A stretch of DNA of 64,000 bases from Marinobacter excellens HL-55 (GTDB lineage Bacteria; Pseudomonadota; Gammaproteobacteria; Pseudomonadales; Oleiphilaceae). Shown here piece by piece: positions 33,339 to 42,072 of this stretch. The translations under genes and the position numbers were made by a program. The stretch lies in contig LJZQ01000006.1 of the NCBI GenBank assembly GCA_001314845.1, positions 1 to 64,000 of the forward strand, written 5' to 3'. How positions within the stretch are numbered: position 1 is the first letter of the stretch; each line of letters opens with the position of its first letter. The notes beneath the pieces are model-generated. The model had not been told where the DNA came from. It was given only the letters and a program-made list of their open reading frames with translations, and ran no database searches.

Positions 33339-34622
33339 TTAAGCGTTCCCCATAACCAGGGCTCGGCGTTCACGTACTGCTTGGCTGACCACCAGGACCA
33401 CGCTGTAACTAAAGGCTGCGACGAGCACGCCGACAATGGGGGCGATCCACGGGGAAGTATAGGCTGCAGCGGAACCTATGGCATAAGCCGCCAGGCCGGG
33501 CACGTTGAACGCCGGCAAAGTTGTCGTGGCGAGGTCCGGGTATTGGCGTTTATAGCCGACAAAATAGCTGGCCATGATCACGCCGCCGATCGGAGGAATG
33601 AAGGTGCCCAGCAACACCAGAAACGGAATCAGCCACTGGTACATGCCTGCTACTGCGAGAACAGTTCCGATGGCAGCGCCAACAACGGTGACCATCTTGC
33701 GCCGACGGGTGCGGACCAGGTTACAGCCGGCTACAGCAAAGTTATAGACGGTATTATCCTGGGTGGTCCAGAGGTTCAAGAACAGCATTAAGATGCCGAG
33801 GGTAGCGAGCCCTTGAGCGACCATAATGTCCACAATATCCGCCTGTTGATACACCAACGCACCAAAGGCGCCGATCAGCGTCATCAGGCCGTTGCCCAGA
33901 AAAAAGGCCAGCAGGGTTGCGATCACCGCGGTCTTGCCGGATTTGGCGAAACGGGTCCAGTTGGTGGCCTGGGTACCGCCGCTGACAAAGGTACCGAACA
34001 CCAGGGTGATGGCGGCGGCGACGGTCATGTCGCTGGTTGGAGTGATGGCGAGTAATCCAGACATGCCGCCGGCGTCAGACGTCGCAATGGTCATGCTAAC
34101 GGCTACCAGAATGATCATGGCCGGCACAGCAATGCGAGACAGCCACTCCAAACCGCGATAGCCGATAAAGGCGGTAACGCAGAAGGCGAACCCGAACACT
34201 ACCATCAAGGGCAGGGTCAAGCCTTCCGGCAGACCGGTAAGCTTGACTAGAAGTATTGCCATGGTGGCGGTGCCCCAGGCATACCAGCCAATCTGGGTGA
34301 AGCCTAGAATGAGGTCTGAGAGCTTGCTGCCCATCTCGCCAAAGGTGAACCGGCTCATCAGTGCGGTATTGAGGCCGCTTTTGGCGGCGATGTAGCCGAG
34401 TATGGCGGCGTAGGTGCCGAGTAGCAGGTTACCGATGGCAAGCACCGTCAGCATGGTCGAAAAATCAAACGCGACACCAATCGTGCCGCCGGCCCACATG
34501 GTGGCGGTGAAAAAGGTGAAGCCAAGCAGTACCAGCCCCATGGACCATACGCTTTTGCGTTGGTCCATCGGCACCGGACTAAGGGGGTAGTCCTGTTCTT
34601 GCGAACTTGCTTGCGTTGCCAT
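33339..34622 (-). CDS. codB: Cytosine permease (NCS1 family)
   Basis: From the ATG at 34622 the 427-residue protein has about twelve membrane helices and NCS1 signatures: SVWSMGLVLLGFTFFTATMW, GLNTALMSRFTFGEMGSK, GGTQATNWTRFAKSGK and LLGTFIPPIGGVIMASYFVG. CodB imports cytosine with a cation gradient. Residues upstream to 34766 are not part of the family. It is the first gene of codB-pucR-codA; the promoter should lie in 34623-34894. Confidence 0.95.
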   Translation of the reverse strand: MATQASSQEQDYPLSPVPMDQRKSVWSMGLVLLGFTFFTATMWAGGTIGVAFDFSTMLTVLAIGNLLLGTYAAILGYIAAKSGLNTALMSRFTFGEMGSKLSDLILGFTQIGWYAWGTATMAILLVKLTGLPEGLTLPLMVVFGFAFCVTAFIGYRGLEWLSRIAVPAMIILVAVSMTIATSDAGGMSGLLAITPTSDMTVAAAITLVFGTFVSGGTQATNWTRFAKSGKTAVIATLLAFFLGNGLMTLIGAFGALVYQQADIVDIMVAQGLATLGILMLFLNLWTTQDNTVYNFAVAGCNLVRTRRRKMVTVVGAAIGTVLAVAGMYQWLIPFLVLLGTFIPPIGGVIMASYFVGYKRQYPDLATTTLPAFNVPGLAAYAIGSAAAYTSPWIAPIVGVLVAAFSYSVVLVVSQAVRERRALVMGNA

Positions 34623-34817
34623 GAGGTTCTCTCCAAGTAGTGTTTCAACACTTTGGGAGTGCGCAACGTTTATGCCATATGTGCTTGCGGCGGGTAAAAG
34701 CGAGTGGTGACGAGTTTGTCGTTGTGCAAACTGCACAGAGTGTGGTGTCTTGAAAGGTCTGAACAAGAACGTTTGCGTTGAATTAGTGCGGTTTTTGTTG
34801 GTGGAGCTCGATATTGG

Positions 34818-34837
34818 TGCAACGGGAGCCCGTTGCA
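34818..34837. promoter_or_regulatory. Perfect 9-bp inverted repeat upstream of codB
   Basis: TGCAACGGG (34818-34826) and CCCGTTGCA (34829-34837) are separated by AG. They lie in the 272-base gap before codB, 196 bases from its start and 58 bases after the SDR stop. This could be an operator for the operon regulator or a terminator stem of the SDR gene; no T-run favours the first. Confidence 0.45.
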
Positions 34838-34894
34838 GGACTCCCGATGAGCACTTGTGCGAATTACGCCCAGGATTTTATCCACTTTGAAGTT

Positions 34895-35653
34895 TCAACC
34901 CGGAATCGCATCCGGAGATTCCGGCAGTACCTGTCCACCATCAACAATGATTTGCTGCCCGGTGATGTAGCGGGCCTCCTCGGAGGCTAGGAAGCAGGCT
35001 GTGTGGCCGATGTCTTCCGGGGTTCCTAGCGTATGGGTGGGAATGGCGGCACGCATCTGGTTGAGGTATTCCTCCCCCTGCGCCTGAAGGCCTTCCGTCA
35101 GCACATTACCGGGCATCACCGCGTTGATGGTGATGCCGCTATTGGCCATTTCCAGGGCAGCGCTGCGCATGAACCCCAGTTGGCCTGCCTTGCTGGCGCC
35201 GTAATGGCTCCACCCCGGGAAGCCAGTGACCGGACCGGTGATGGATGACGTCAGCACAATACGACCGTAACTCCGCTTCTTCATGGCCGCCATGGCGGCT
35301 TGCACTATGAAGAAGGTGCCTTTCAGGTTTACGTTGTGTACCTGATCCCACTGGGCTTCGGTCATCTCATCCAGATTGGCCTGGGGAAAGATGCCGGCGT
35401 TTGAACACAGAATATCCAGCTGTCCGAACTGCTTTTCAATCTCAGCAATGGCGGCCTGGCAGTCGCTCTGTCGGGTAACGTCCAGTTTGATAAACAGTCC
35501 ACCAAGTTCCTTGGCTACTTGCTGGCCGGCCGCTTCATCAATGCCGCCAATCACGATTTTGGCGCCGGCTTTGTGCAGCACTCCGGCAATGCCTTTGCCG
35601 ATGCCATGCTCACCACCGGTTACTAGCGTGACACGATTTTCCAGGCTGAACAT
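34895..35653 (-). CDS. SDR-family oxidoreductase (FabG-like)
   Basis: From the ATG at 35653 the 252-residue protein is a classical short-chain dehydrogenase: cofactor motif TGGEHGIGKG, NAG in LCSNAGIF, catalytic Ser (LTSSITG), then YGASKAG with Tyr and Lys, and VDGGQ at the end. The acidic residue after the second strand (GGIDEAA) suggests NAD(H) preference. It may oxidise a sugar or hydroxy-acid. It reads in the same direction as codB but lies upstream of its promoter region, so it is separate. Confidence 0.93.
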   Translation of the reverse strand: MFSLENRVTLVTGGEHGIGKGIAGVLHKAGAKIVIGGIDEAAGQQVAKELGGLFIKLDVTRQSDCQAAIAEIEKQFGQLDILCSNAGIFPQANLDEMTEAQWDQVHNVNLKGTFFIVQAAMAAMKKRSYGRIVLTSSITGPVTGFPGWSHYGASKAGQLGFMRSAALEMANSGITINAVMPGNVLTEGLQAQGEEYLNQMRAAIPTHTLGTPEDIGHTACFLASEEARYITGQQIIVDGGQVLPESPDAIPG

Positions 35654-35719
35654 ATTCTTCTCCTTGCATTCGGATGACGTGTTGTCTGAATGAAGCATAG
35701 TGGAACCGGTCCTGGCCTT

Positions 35720-36565
35720 CTAGAACAGCCCGATTTGCGGCGTTGAAACATTCACCGGCAGGGGCTCCAGCTCCGGTAGCTTTTCCCGCAGAAGCTCCGT
35801 CCAGAGCGAGGCCAGTGCCACCGCATGGCCGTTATCGGGCATGTGCATGAAGACATAGGGCTGAATGCCCCCCGTTACCCAGGTCGCCACCCGCTGCACC
35901 CAGGGTGTAAGAAATGCCCGGTTGGCCTCCAGGTCGGGATGCCCTATGTATCGAATCACCGGCGGTGCATCGCTGGGGAGGATGTGCACCGGAACCCGGG
36001 GCTTCTTGCGCTGGGCATCGACGGTTGATTCGCAGTCGGGCGTTGCCGAGAACAGCGCCCGGCTATCCAGTACAACCCGGGCGAGCTTGCGAGCCCTTAA
36101 GCCCTGATTCAGGGCCCGCTCTTCGTCACCCTTGGCGAAGAATGCCGGGTGCCGTACTTCTACCGTCCAGTCCAGATAGTCCGGCGCCGTATCCAGAAAA
36201 CGCCAGAGCTGGTCCAGCCGCTCCGGGCCGAAGCCTGCTGGGAGCTGCAGAAACTTGGGGCCGAGCACATCATTTAGCGGCTCAATCAGCGACAGAAAGG
36301 CATCCAGTTCATCGCCGACGCCGTTCAGGAAGCGTTCGTGGGTGATCGCCCTTGGTAGTTTGAGCAGGAATCGAAAGTTGTCCGGAACCTGTTGCCGCCA
36401 TAGCTGGCACTGTTCGCGGGTGGGGCTGGCGTAAAAAGTGGTGTTGCCCTCAACGGCATTGAATACCCGGGCATATCGCGCCAGGGAAGAGCCGCCAGGT
36501 GGCAGTTGGCTGTTCCAGTTCGGGTCTTGCCACTGAGGACAGCCGAGAAAGTAGGGCAATGCCAT
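35720..36565 (-). CDS. DUF72 family protein (YecE-like)
   Basis: The 281-residue protein fits DUF72: FLGCPQWQDPNWNSQL, YARVFNAVEGNTTFYASPTR with the EGNTTFY motif, FRFLLKLPRAITHERFL and VEVRHPAFF. A TIM-barrel fold is expected, with possible phosphoesterase/epimerase-type chemistry, but the biochemical role is unknown. The ATG at 36565 follows a GATGGC region without a clear ribosome site. Upstream lies a repeated DnaA-box pair near 36704. Confidence 0.9.
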   Translation of the reverse strand: MALPYFLGCPQWQDPNWNSQLPPGGSSLARYARVFNAVEGNTTFYASPTREQCQLWRQQVPDNFRFLLKLPRAITHERFLNGVGDELDAFLSLIEPLNDVLGPKFLQLPAGFGPERLDQLWRFLDTAPDYLDWTVEVRHPAFFAKGDEERALNQGLRARKLARVVLDSRALFSATPDCESTVDAQRKKPRVPVHILPSDAPPVIRYIGHPDLEANRAFLTPWVQRVATWVTGGIQPYVFMHMPDNGHAVALASLWTELLREKLPELEPLPVNVSTPQIGLF

Positions 36566-36586
36566 CGGTCTTCCGTTGCTGTGCTG

Positions 36587-36595
36587 TGGATAAAT
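36587..36595. promoter_or_regulatory. DnaA box upstream of DUF72
   Basis: CTGTGGATAA here contains an exact consensus DnaA box in reverse orientation (TTATCCACA on the minus strand). Another one is found in the start region of the BtuF-like gene (2908-2916), so isolated boxes are frequent. Confidence 0.4.
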
Positions 36596-36694
36596 TGATC
36601 ACTGGAGGCGTGTGGAAGAACCGGTTGATCAAATAACCTTCGCATTCCACCAGCCACTGTGGTTAAAGGGTTTGCACCGCCTATCCTTTCGTTT

Positions 36695-36726
36695 CTAACA
36701 AAGTTATCCACAGATGTTGTGGGTAA
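36695..36726. repeat. Repeated opposed DnaA-box pair, copy 1
   Basis: CTAACAAAG is followed by TTATCCACA (36704-36712), a five-base gap GATGT, and TGTGGGTAA (36718-36726). The two 9-mers face each other and match the DnaA consensus in one strand and one mismatch in the other. The same arrangement, including the CTAACAAAG flank, recurs at 53629-53660. It lies beside the stop of arfB and upstream of DUF72. Confidence 0.8.
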
Positions 36727-36735
36727 AATACGCCA

Positions 36736-37149
36736 TCAAAGCCGAACTTTTCCCCTGAGCGCCTTGGTTTTGCCCTTTTTCGTTTTGCTGTCCACTCGAC
36801 GCCGTTGTGAACCCTTAGTGGGCTTGGTTGGGCGCCGGGCCTTTTGTTGTTTTACCGCTTCCTGAATCAGCTCTTTCAGTCGCTCCAGTGCATCCTCCTT
36901 GTTCAGTTCAAGAGTGCGGAACGACTGGGCTTTGATCACGATAATGCCGTCTTTGCTGATGCGCTGATCTGATATTGCCATCAGCCGTTCCTTGTAGAAA
37001 GGCGGCAGGCTGGAGTTGAGGATATCAAACCGGAGGTGAACGGCGGAGGCGACTTTGTTGACGTTCTGCCCGCCAGCGCCTTGCGCGCGTATCTGGGTGA
37101 TTTCAATTTCCCAGTCCGCCAGTTCAACGGCGTTGGAGATTTTCAGCAT
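36736..37149 (-). CDS. arfB: Alternative ribosome-rescue factor ArfB
   Basis: The 137-residue protein has the RF-type GGQ motif at residues 26-28 (RAQGAGGQNVNKV) and a basic C-terminal tail (RRPTKPTKGSQRRRVD, KKGKTKALRGKVRL) that enters the mRNA channel. ArfB (YaeJ) hydrolyses peptidyl-tRNA on ribosomes stalled on broken mRNA. Size and layout match the family. The gene is followed by the DnaA-box repeat. Confidence 0.94.
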   Translation of the reverse strand: MLKISNAVELADWEIEITQIRAQGAGGQNVNKVASAVHLRFDILNSSLPPFYKERLMAISDQRISKDGIIVIKAQSFRTLELNKEDALERLKELIQEAVKQQKARRPTKPTKGSQRRRVDSKTKKGKTKALRGKVRL

Positions 37150-37201
37150 GGGAGTCCGTTAGTTGCCATCACATTGTGGTTAGGATGGTACGACGGGCCC
37201 A

Positions 37202-37993
37202 CTATGCGGCGTCAAGGCCCTCGTCACGCATCAGTCGACGGATATGAAGCTCCAGGCGCCTGTAATCATCGGATTGCAGGAAGGCCTCACGGTCATTTTG
37301 TGGCAAAGAGCTTTTGAAATCGGTGAAGATGGTTTCTCTGAGCCGCCCCGGGTGACGGGACAGGAAGAACACGACGTCACCCAAGTAGAGTGCTTCTTCG
37401 ATGTCGTGGGATACAACCATAACAGTGCTGCGTTCTTTGCGAACCACGTTCAGGAGCAGGTCCTGCATTTGCCAGCGTGTTTCCGGATCCAGAGCGCCAA
37501 AGGGCTCATCCATCAATAACAGCTCGGGGTAGTTGGCCAACGTGCGGGCGATGGCGACCCTCTGCCGCATACCCCCCGAAAGCTCGTGTGGGTAGATGTC
37601 AGCAAATTTCTCCAGGCCGACGGCCCGAATGAAATGATCCACAGTGCCTTCGTTAAGGGCGTCGCGGTCACCATTGATTTTCAAACCATAGGCTACGTTG
37701 TCTCGAACGGACAGCCAGGGAAACGAAGAATAGTCCTGAAACACCATGCCTCGGTCTCGGCCGGGGCGGTTTACCGCCCGGCCGTTCAGAGTAATGGTTC
37801 CGTCCGAAGGTTTCTCCAGGCCGGCGATCATGCGCAACAGCGTGGACTTACCGCACCCGGAAGGGCCAAGCAGTACACCGACCTTGCCCGCGGGCAAGCC
37901 TAGAGAGATATTCTCCAGGGCTTGCACGGCGCGCCCGCCAGATTGAAAGGTTTTACTGACGCCAGTGACGGAGAGACCTCGGTAGACAGACAT
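37202..37993 (-). CDS. ABC transporter ATP-binding protein, nitrate/sulfonate/taurine type
   Basis: From the ATG at 37993 the 263-residue ATPase has Walker A GPSGCGKST, the Q-loop, signature ELSGGMRQRVAIARTL, Walker B LLLMDEPFGALD and H-loop VSHDIEEAL. It is the SsuB/TauB/NrtD type that pairs with an NMT1-like binding protein and a one-subunit permease. The preceding AGGAG lies about 9 bases before the ATG. It is the last gene of a five-gene operon (14 bases from the binding protein). The substrate is unknown. Confidence 0.93.
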   Translation of the reverse strand: MSVYRGLSVTGVSKTFQSGGRAVQALENISLGLPAGKVGVLLGPSGCGKSTLLRMIAGLEKPSDGTITLNGRAVNRPGRDRGMVFQDYSSFPWLSVRDNVAYGLKINGDRDALNEGTVDHFIRAVGLEKFADIYPHELSGGMRQRVAIARTLANYPELLLMDEPFGALDPETRWQMQDLLLNVVRKERSTVMVVSHDIEEALYLGDVVFFLSRHPGRLRETIFTDFKSSLPQNDREAFLQSDDYRRLELHIRRLMRDEGLDAA

Positions 37994-38007
37994 AAAGTTC
38001 GCTCCTG

Positions 38008-39042
38008 TCACTGATCAGAATCGATGATGGCCGTCAGCGGTGTCATATCGACTCCAGCGCTCATCGGGTGGCGTTCATCCACAAGTTTGAACTTCAGCCA
38101 CCAATCAGTGACTGTTTCCCAGTTCTCCGTAACTTGTCCGTTAGGTAAGCCCAATGGCAATTCGCCGGGCAGCAGACCCATGTACTTTGCGGCCTGGGTC
38201 TTGTCGAAGATCCAGATGCCGCCCTTGTGGATCTCACCGGTAGAGCCGATCACTTTCTCGACGTCTGACACGGGAAACCTGAGTGCTTTGGCGATGATTT
38301 CGTTGGCTTCGGCCGGGTTGGCTTTCCAGTAGTCGACGGCATCGAAGTACGCTTGCATCACTTTGGCGGCGGTTTCTGGTTTGTTCTCGAGGAAGGCATC
38401 GCTCATGTACATGGCATCCCCAAGAAGGGCTGTTTCGATCCAGCCAGATTCATCTGAGGACGCCGCAACAGTGGCGCCGGGCAAAGCAGCAAGGGCCTGG
38501 GATCCAAACGGTTCCCAGAATTCAGCAGCGCTGACATTGCCGCCGACCAATGCGCCTACGGCATCATCCATGATCAGGTTGGTGAAGGTAACATCGTCAA
38601 TGCTGACGCCATTGGATTCGAGCCAGATGCCCATGAAGATCTGGGTTAACCCGCCTTCGAGTACGGCAACCGATTTACCTTTGAGATCTGCTGCGCTTTC
38701 AATGCCGGGGGCAAGGACAATTTTGTCTGTACCGTAAGATGGATTGGTGTACGTCGCCATTTTTATCGGCACGCCTTTATCCGCAGCGATGGGGCCATAT
38801 TCTGCGGTGCTGGACGTGACATCAAGCATACCGGCGGTCATCAGGCTGAAGCTTTCATAGGGATCTTCGATGATCGTGATTTCAAGGTTCAGATCAGGTG
38901 CCAGGTTCTTCTCCTGGGCGATGAACCAGAAGCCATAGCCAGGCCATGAGAACAGCGATAATCGCACGGTTTCTGCTGAGAGTGCGTTGCCTGAAAGCAG
39001 CGCAAGCATGAGTACTGAGAGACTGCGTTTTAGCCAGTGCAT
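38008..39042 (-). CDS. ABC transporter substrate-binding protein (NMT1/THI5-like)
   Basis: From the ATG at 39042 the protein has 344 residues with a signal peptide (LSVLMLALLSGNALSAE). The mature part has the NMT1 fold: VRLSLFSWPGYGFWFIAQEK, MTAGMLDVTSSTAEYGPIAA, then LKGKSVAVLEGGLTQIFMGI and MGLLPGELPLGLPNG. Such proteins bind small anions, sulfonates, aromatics or thiamin precursors for SsuABC-type importers. Tryptophan- and Tyr-rich pocket residues (WPGYGFWF) hint at a ligand with a hydrophobic or aromatic face. It lies 43 bases from the permease gene. Confidence 0.9.
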   Translation of the reverse strand: MHWLKRSLSVLMLALLSGNALSAETVRLSLFSWPGYGFWFIAQEKNLAPDLNLEITIIEDPYESFSLMTAGMLDVTSSTAEYGPIAADKGVPIKMATYTNPSYGTDKIVLAPGIESAADLKGKSVAVLEGGLTQIFMGIWLESNGVSIDDVTFTNLIMDDAVGALVGGNVSAAEFWEPFGSQALAALPGATVAASSDESGWIETALLGDAMYMSDAFLENKPETAAKVMQAYFDAVDYWKANPAEANEIIAKALRFPVSDVEKVIGSTGEIHKGGIWIFDKTQAAKYMGLLPGELPLGLPNGQVTENWETVTDWWLKFKLVDERHPMSAGVDMTPLTAIIDSDQ

Positions 39043-39085
39043 GGGTGTTACCTCTTGGGGTTTTGAAGCGCGTTGAGATGTGGCG

Positions 39086-39961
39086 TCAGGAATGTCCTCG
39101 GCCAAGGTAGGGAAAGGATTTTCGATAGATCAGTCTGAACACGGTATCCAGGAGCAAGCCAAGCACGCCGATGGTGACAATGCCGGCCATGATGTCGTCA
39201 ACATGCACGAAACGCCGGGCGCGCATCATCATCGCACCAATGCCATCGGTGGCCGCGACAATTTCAGCAATGACCAGATAGGTCCAGCTGACAGCCAGCA
39301 TCTGCCGACAGGTATCGACGTAGCCGGGCAGGGAGTGCCTGAATAATACGGTCCAGAGAATGATGCGGCGCCCGCCTCCCAGGGTTTTGGCGGTCTCAAT
39401 CAGTACCTTTGGCGTTTGCCGGGTTACGTCGGCGAGCATGATGATCAGGAAAAACACGACCCCCATTAACAACAGGGCGATTTTCTGGGTGTCGCCAGTG
39501 CCGAGCCACATAAGTAACAGGGGAATGAAGGCGGGTGCCGGAAGGTAGCGCCAAGCCCCCATCAGGGGGTTAAGCACCGCATCCACCCGTGCAAAGGAGC
39601 CCATCAGGATACCCAGAGGCAGTGCAATCACCAGCGCAATGGAAAAGCTGACCAGAATCCGGGTAAGGCTGGCCATCACATCACTAAGGAAGCTCTGCTC
39701 AATGAATAGCTCCTGGAGCGCGCTAAATACGGCGACAGGACCGGGGTACAGCCTTTCCGGGGCCAGGTCCATCTGAGATGTGATGTGCCACACCAAGACA
39801 AATGTAATCCAGCCCGCGGCCCCCAGAATCAGCCTTTGGCCGCCGGGTATCGCCTGATTAAAGTCGAACCAGTACTCGGAGCGCTTATGGTTGGCTGCCT
39901 CTTCGCTTCCGGCTGGGACCAGTGTTTGCCCCGTGGCTTTATCAGAAAGTTTTGCGGTCAT
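39086..39961 (-). CDS. ABC transporter permease, SsuC/TauC type
   Basis: The 291-residue protein has six or more helices and the BPD transport-inner-membrane signature: MGSFARVDAVLNPLMGAWRYL, ALLLMGVVFFLIIMLADVTR, then ETAKTLGGGRRIILWTVLF, with the EAA-loop in that segment. It moves the ligand through the inner membrane together with the ATPase and binding protein of this operon. Ten bases separate it from the desaturase-like gene upstream. Confidence 0.93.
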   Translation of the reverse strand: MTAKLSDKATGQTLVPAGSEEAANHKRSEYWFDFNQAIPGGQRLILGAAGWITFVLVWHITSQMDLAPERLYPGPVAVFSALQELFIEQSFLSDVMASLTRILVSFSIALVIALPLGILMGSFARVDAVLNPLMGAWRYLPAPAFIPLLLMWLGTGDTQKIALLLMGVVFFLIIMLADVTRQTPKVLIETAKTLGGGRRIILWTVLFRHSLPGYVDTCRQMLAVSWTYLVIAEIVAATDGIGAMMMRARRFVHVDDIMAGIVTIGVLGLLLDTVFRLIYRKSFPYLGRGHS

Positions 39962-39971
39962 CTTGATAGCC

Positions 39972-40988
39972 TCAGAAGGCGGTCAGGAAGCTGAGGCCAT
40001 ACACCGGAACAGCCTTGCCATCACGCAGGGCCTCGGGTACCTCTACCTGGCCGTAGGTTTCTGCATAGATTCCGGCAATGCGGTTACGGTGATAGCTTCT
40101 GAGCTGGCCTTTTAAACCGACAGTGCACGTGTAGGCGTCACCAAAGAGTTCGTTGTGCAATGCTGGCAGCTTGTACCAGGGCATAGTGGGTTTTGCATGG
40201 TGCGCATTGTGATAACAGAAATTGAGTACCAACAGGTTCAGCACCGGCCAGCGGCGTGAAATCAGGTTGCTGTATGTATTGTTCTGTTCGTAGTCCTTGT
40301 TCCCTTTGTGAGGAAACTCTGCGTCTGGGTCTTTCAGGTTCACGACGATTTCATAGTTGTGCTGGTAGGCATCGAAAAAGCGCAGGACGGTGAGCATCAG
40401 TAGATACGCAAGCGCATAGAGCAGAACAGCCTTGATGCTCCAGAACGCCAGTGTCACCAGAAGAATCGAACGGGTCAGTAGAACCGCGGCCAGGCGTTTG
40501 CGTTGTTTGGCGTCACCAATGCTGGTGAATGGGGCGATCATCAGCAACGCGTGCATCAGAATGTCGACAGCCGGGAAGTAGAACCACTCCAGTGCGAAGA
40601 CCAGTTTCTCTGTTCTGGGGTGAGCCTTGAGCCACGCACGGTAATCAAATGAGATTGGGTCTGCGTTATCCACATGGTGGCGCATGTGCTTGTAACGCAA
40701 ATCCTCGTAAGTGCCGTAGCTGCCGCCGGTTATCCAGTTGAGTAGTTTTCCCAGATGGGTATTGTGTTCGGTTTTTTTGAAGATGGCGTTGTGCGCGCAG
40801 TCATGCACCAGGTAGGCCGCGATGACCATGCCATGACCACAGGCGATTATGCCTAGCAGCGGTAGTAAGAAGCCCGGCTGGGCCATCAACAGCCAGCCGC
40901 CAATGTAAGTGGTAAGAATGTAGGCCAGCACAAGCGTAAGCGGCCAAACACCATCGGAATGCCGAAAATGCTGAGCAATGTATCGCAT
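39972..40988 (-). CDS. Membrane fatty-acid-desaturase-family di-iron enzyme
   Basis: The 338-residue protein has several membrane helices and the three histidine clusters of the family: HDCAH (about residue 62), HMRHH (101-105) and HNAHH (about 257). These bind two irons in membrane desaturases and hydroxylases. A long variant, LVHDCAHNAIFKKTEHN, makes it closer to bacterial acyl-lipid desaturase/hydroxylase groups than to AlkB. In this operon, with an ABC importer and a TIM-barrel epimerase, it is likely to oxidise the imported substrate or its lipid conjugate. This is an inference. Confidence 0.9.
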   Translation of the reverse strand: MRYIAQHFRHSDGVWPLTLVLAYILTTYIGGWLLMAQPGFLLPLLGIIACGHGMVIAAYLVHDCAHNAIFKKTEHNTHLGKLLNWITGGSYGTYEDLRYKHMRHHVDNADPISFDYRAWLKAHPRTEKLVFALEWFYFPAVDILMHALLMIAPFTSIGDAKQRKRLAAVLLTRSILLVTLAFWSIKAVLLYALAYLLMLTVLRFFDAYQHNYEIVVNLKDPDAEFPHKGNKDYEQNNTYSNLISRRWPVLNLLVLNFCYHNAHHAKPTMPWYKLPALHNELFGDAYTCTVGLKGQLRSYHRNRIAGIYAETYGQVEVPEALRDGKAVPVYGLSFLTAF

Positions 40989-41018
40989 GATTCTGAGACC
41001 TCCTTGGATTATGGCCGA

Positions 41019-41906
41019 CTAGGCGATTCTGGATGTTCGGGTTGCCGAGGATTGCCAGCGCTCAAAGTGCGCCTTTTCCTCCTCGCCGATCCAGCGGTTG
41101 AGTGACCAAAGATCTGCAATGGGTGCCTTGGTATAGGGCAAAAGGTGCAGGTAGCCGTCGGTACCGAACTCGGGAGTCATCGAGGTGTAGTTCAGTCCGC
41201 GTTGGAGCTGTGATTGCCAGACAGCTTCCCAACAGGCCTGGTGCGAGGCCAGGGCTTCGGCATACTCCGGAGCGGCTGGGTGTGGTACCTGTGGCCCCTG
41301 GTCGTAACCAACGCGGGAGTGAATATGTCGTGCCTGCTGCGCTGTGCGCTCAATGCAGTCCCACTCAATGTGAGGCAGGCGTTCGCAGACAACAGCCCAG
41401 TGACTGAAGTCGCAGGTGACATCTATCTCAGGTACTTTGTCGAGGATGGCGACGGTATTCCAGGGGCTGAAAAAGCTTCGGCCCCGGTGGGTTTCAAAAC
41501 TTACGGGAATGCTGAACTTGTCAGCAATGTTCTGTGCCTCTGAAAAAAAACGGACCGAGTCTTCTATAGGCCAGGCATCGCAGCCACCCATCACATTGAC
41601 AAACTCTGGTTTCAGTCCGGTTATCTTTGCACTGCGCAACTTGGCTTCGAAATCCAGCAGGTGTTCGTCCACGCTGGCATCACGGCGTGGTACATAGCTG
41701 CCTGTAGTGCAGATTTCCTGAATCCATAACAGGTTGTTTTCACGAAGAGTTTCTCCGAATAGCGCTGCCTCGGTGTCGCTATCAGGCACGGGGGCCTCAA
41801 TACCATCAAAACCGGCCTCGTATACTTGCTCGATAGCTTGGCTGAGGGGGCCTTCGTGGCCCCACAGAGTCTTGAAGCGTTTTAAGTGCACGGGCAACTC
41901 CTTCAT
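41019..41906 (-). CDS. Sugar phosphate isomerase/epimerase (xylose-isomerase-like TIM barrel)
   Basis: From the ATG at 41906 the 295-residue protein is an AP-endonuclease-2-type TIM barrel. Likely metal ligands are E (VSFETHRGRSFF), D and H (VTCDFSHWAVV), H (ARHIHSRVGYD) and E (TPEFGTDGYLHL). The family uses metal-assisted isomerisation or epimerisation, with targets from myo-inositol to keto sugars. It is the first gene of the operon with the desaturase-like enzyme and ABC importer (30-base gap). The substrate is not known. Confidence 0.9.
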   Translation of the reverse strand: MKELPVHLKRFKTLWGHEGPLSQAIEQVYEAGFDGIEAPVPDSDTEAALFGETLRENNLLWIQEICTTGSYVPRRDASVDEHLLDFEAKLRSAKITGLKPEFVNVMGGCDAWPIEDSVRFFSEAQNIADKFSIPVSFETHRGRSFFSPWNTVAILDKVPEIDVTCDFSHWAVVCERLPHIEWDCIERTAQQARHIHSRVGYDQGPQVPHPAAPEYAEALASHQACWEAVWQSQLQRGLNYTSMTPEFGTDGYLHLLPYTKAPIADLWSLNRWIGEEEKAHFERWQSSATRTSRIA

Positions 41907-42072
41907 AATCCGGAAAAGTGAAATGACGCTTTCCTGGGTACTGCAACCGTTGTGCCATAAGCCCGAAAAGGCTTTAAATATACAGGCTGGCATGTAAGTT
42001 AAGGTTTTAGAGATGTGCTGTGGGCGCAGTTTTGTGTCAGCTCATAGTGCAGCTGCACATTGGGGGTGCATC

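Noticed and set aside
14524..39042. Linking tenA to the NMT1-type ABC operon as a thiamin system.
   Set aside because: They lie 22 kb apart and no thiamin riboswitch was seen before either.
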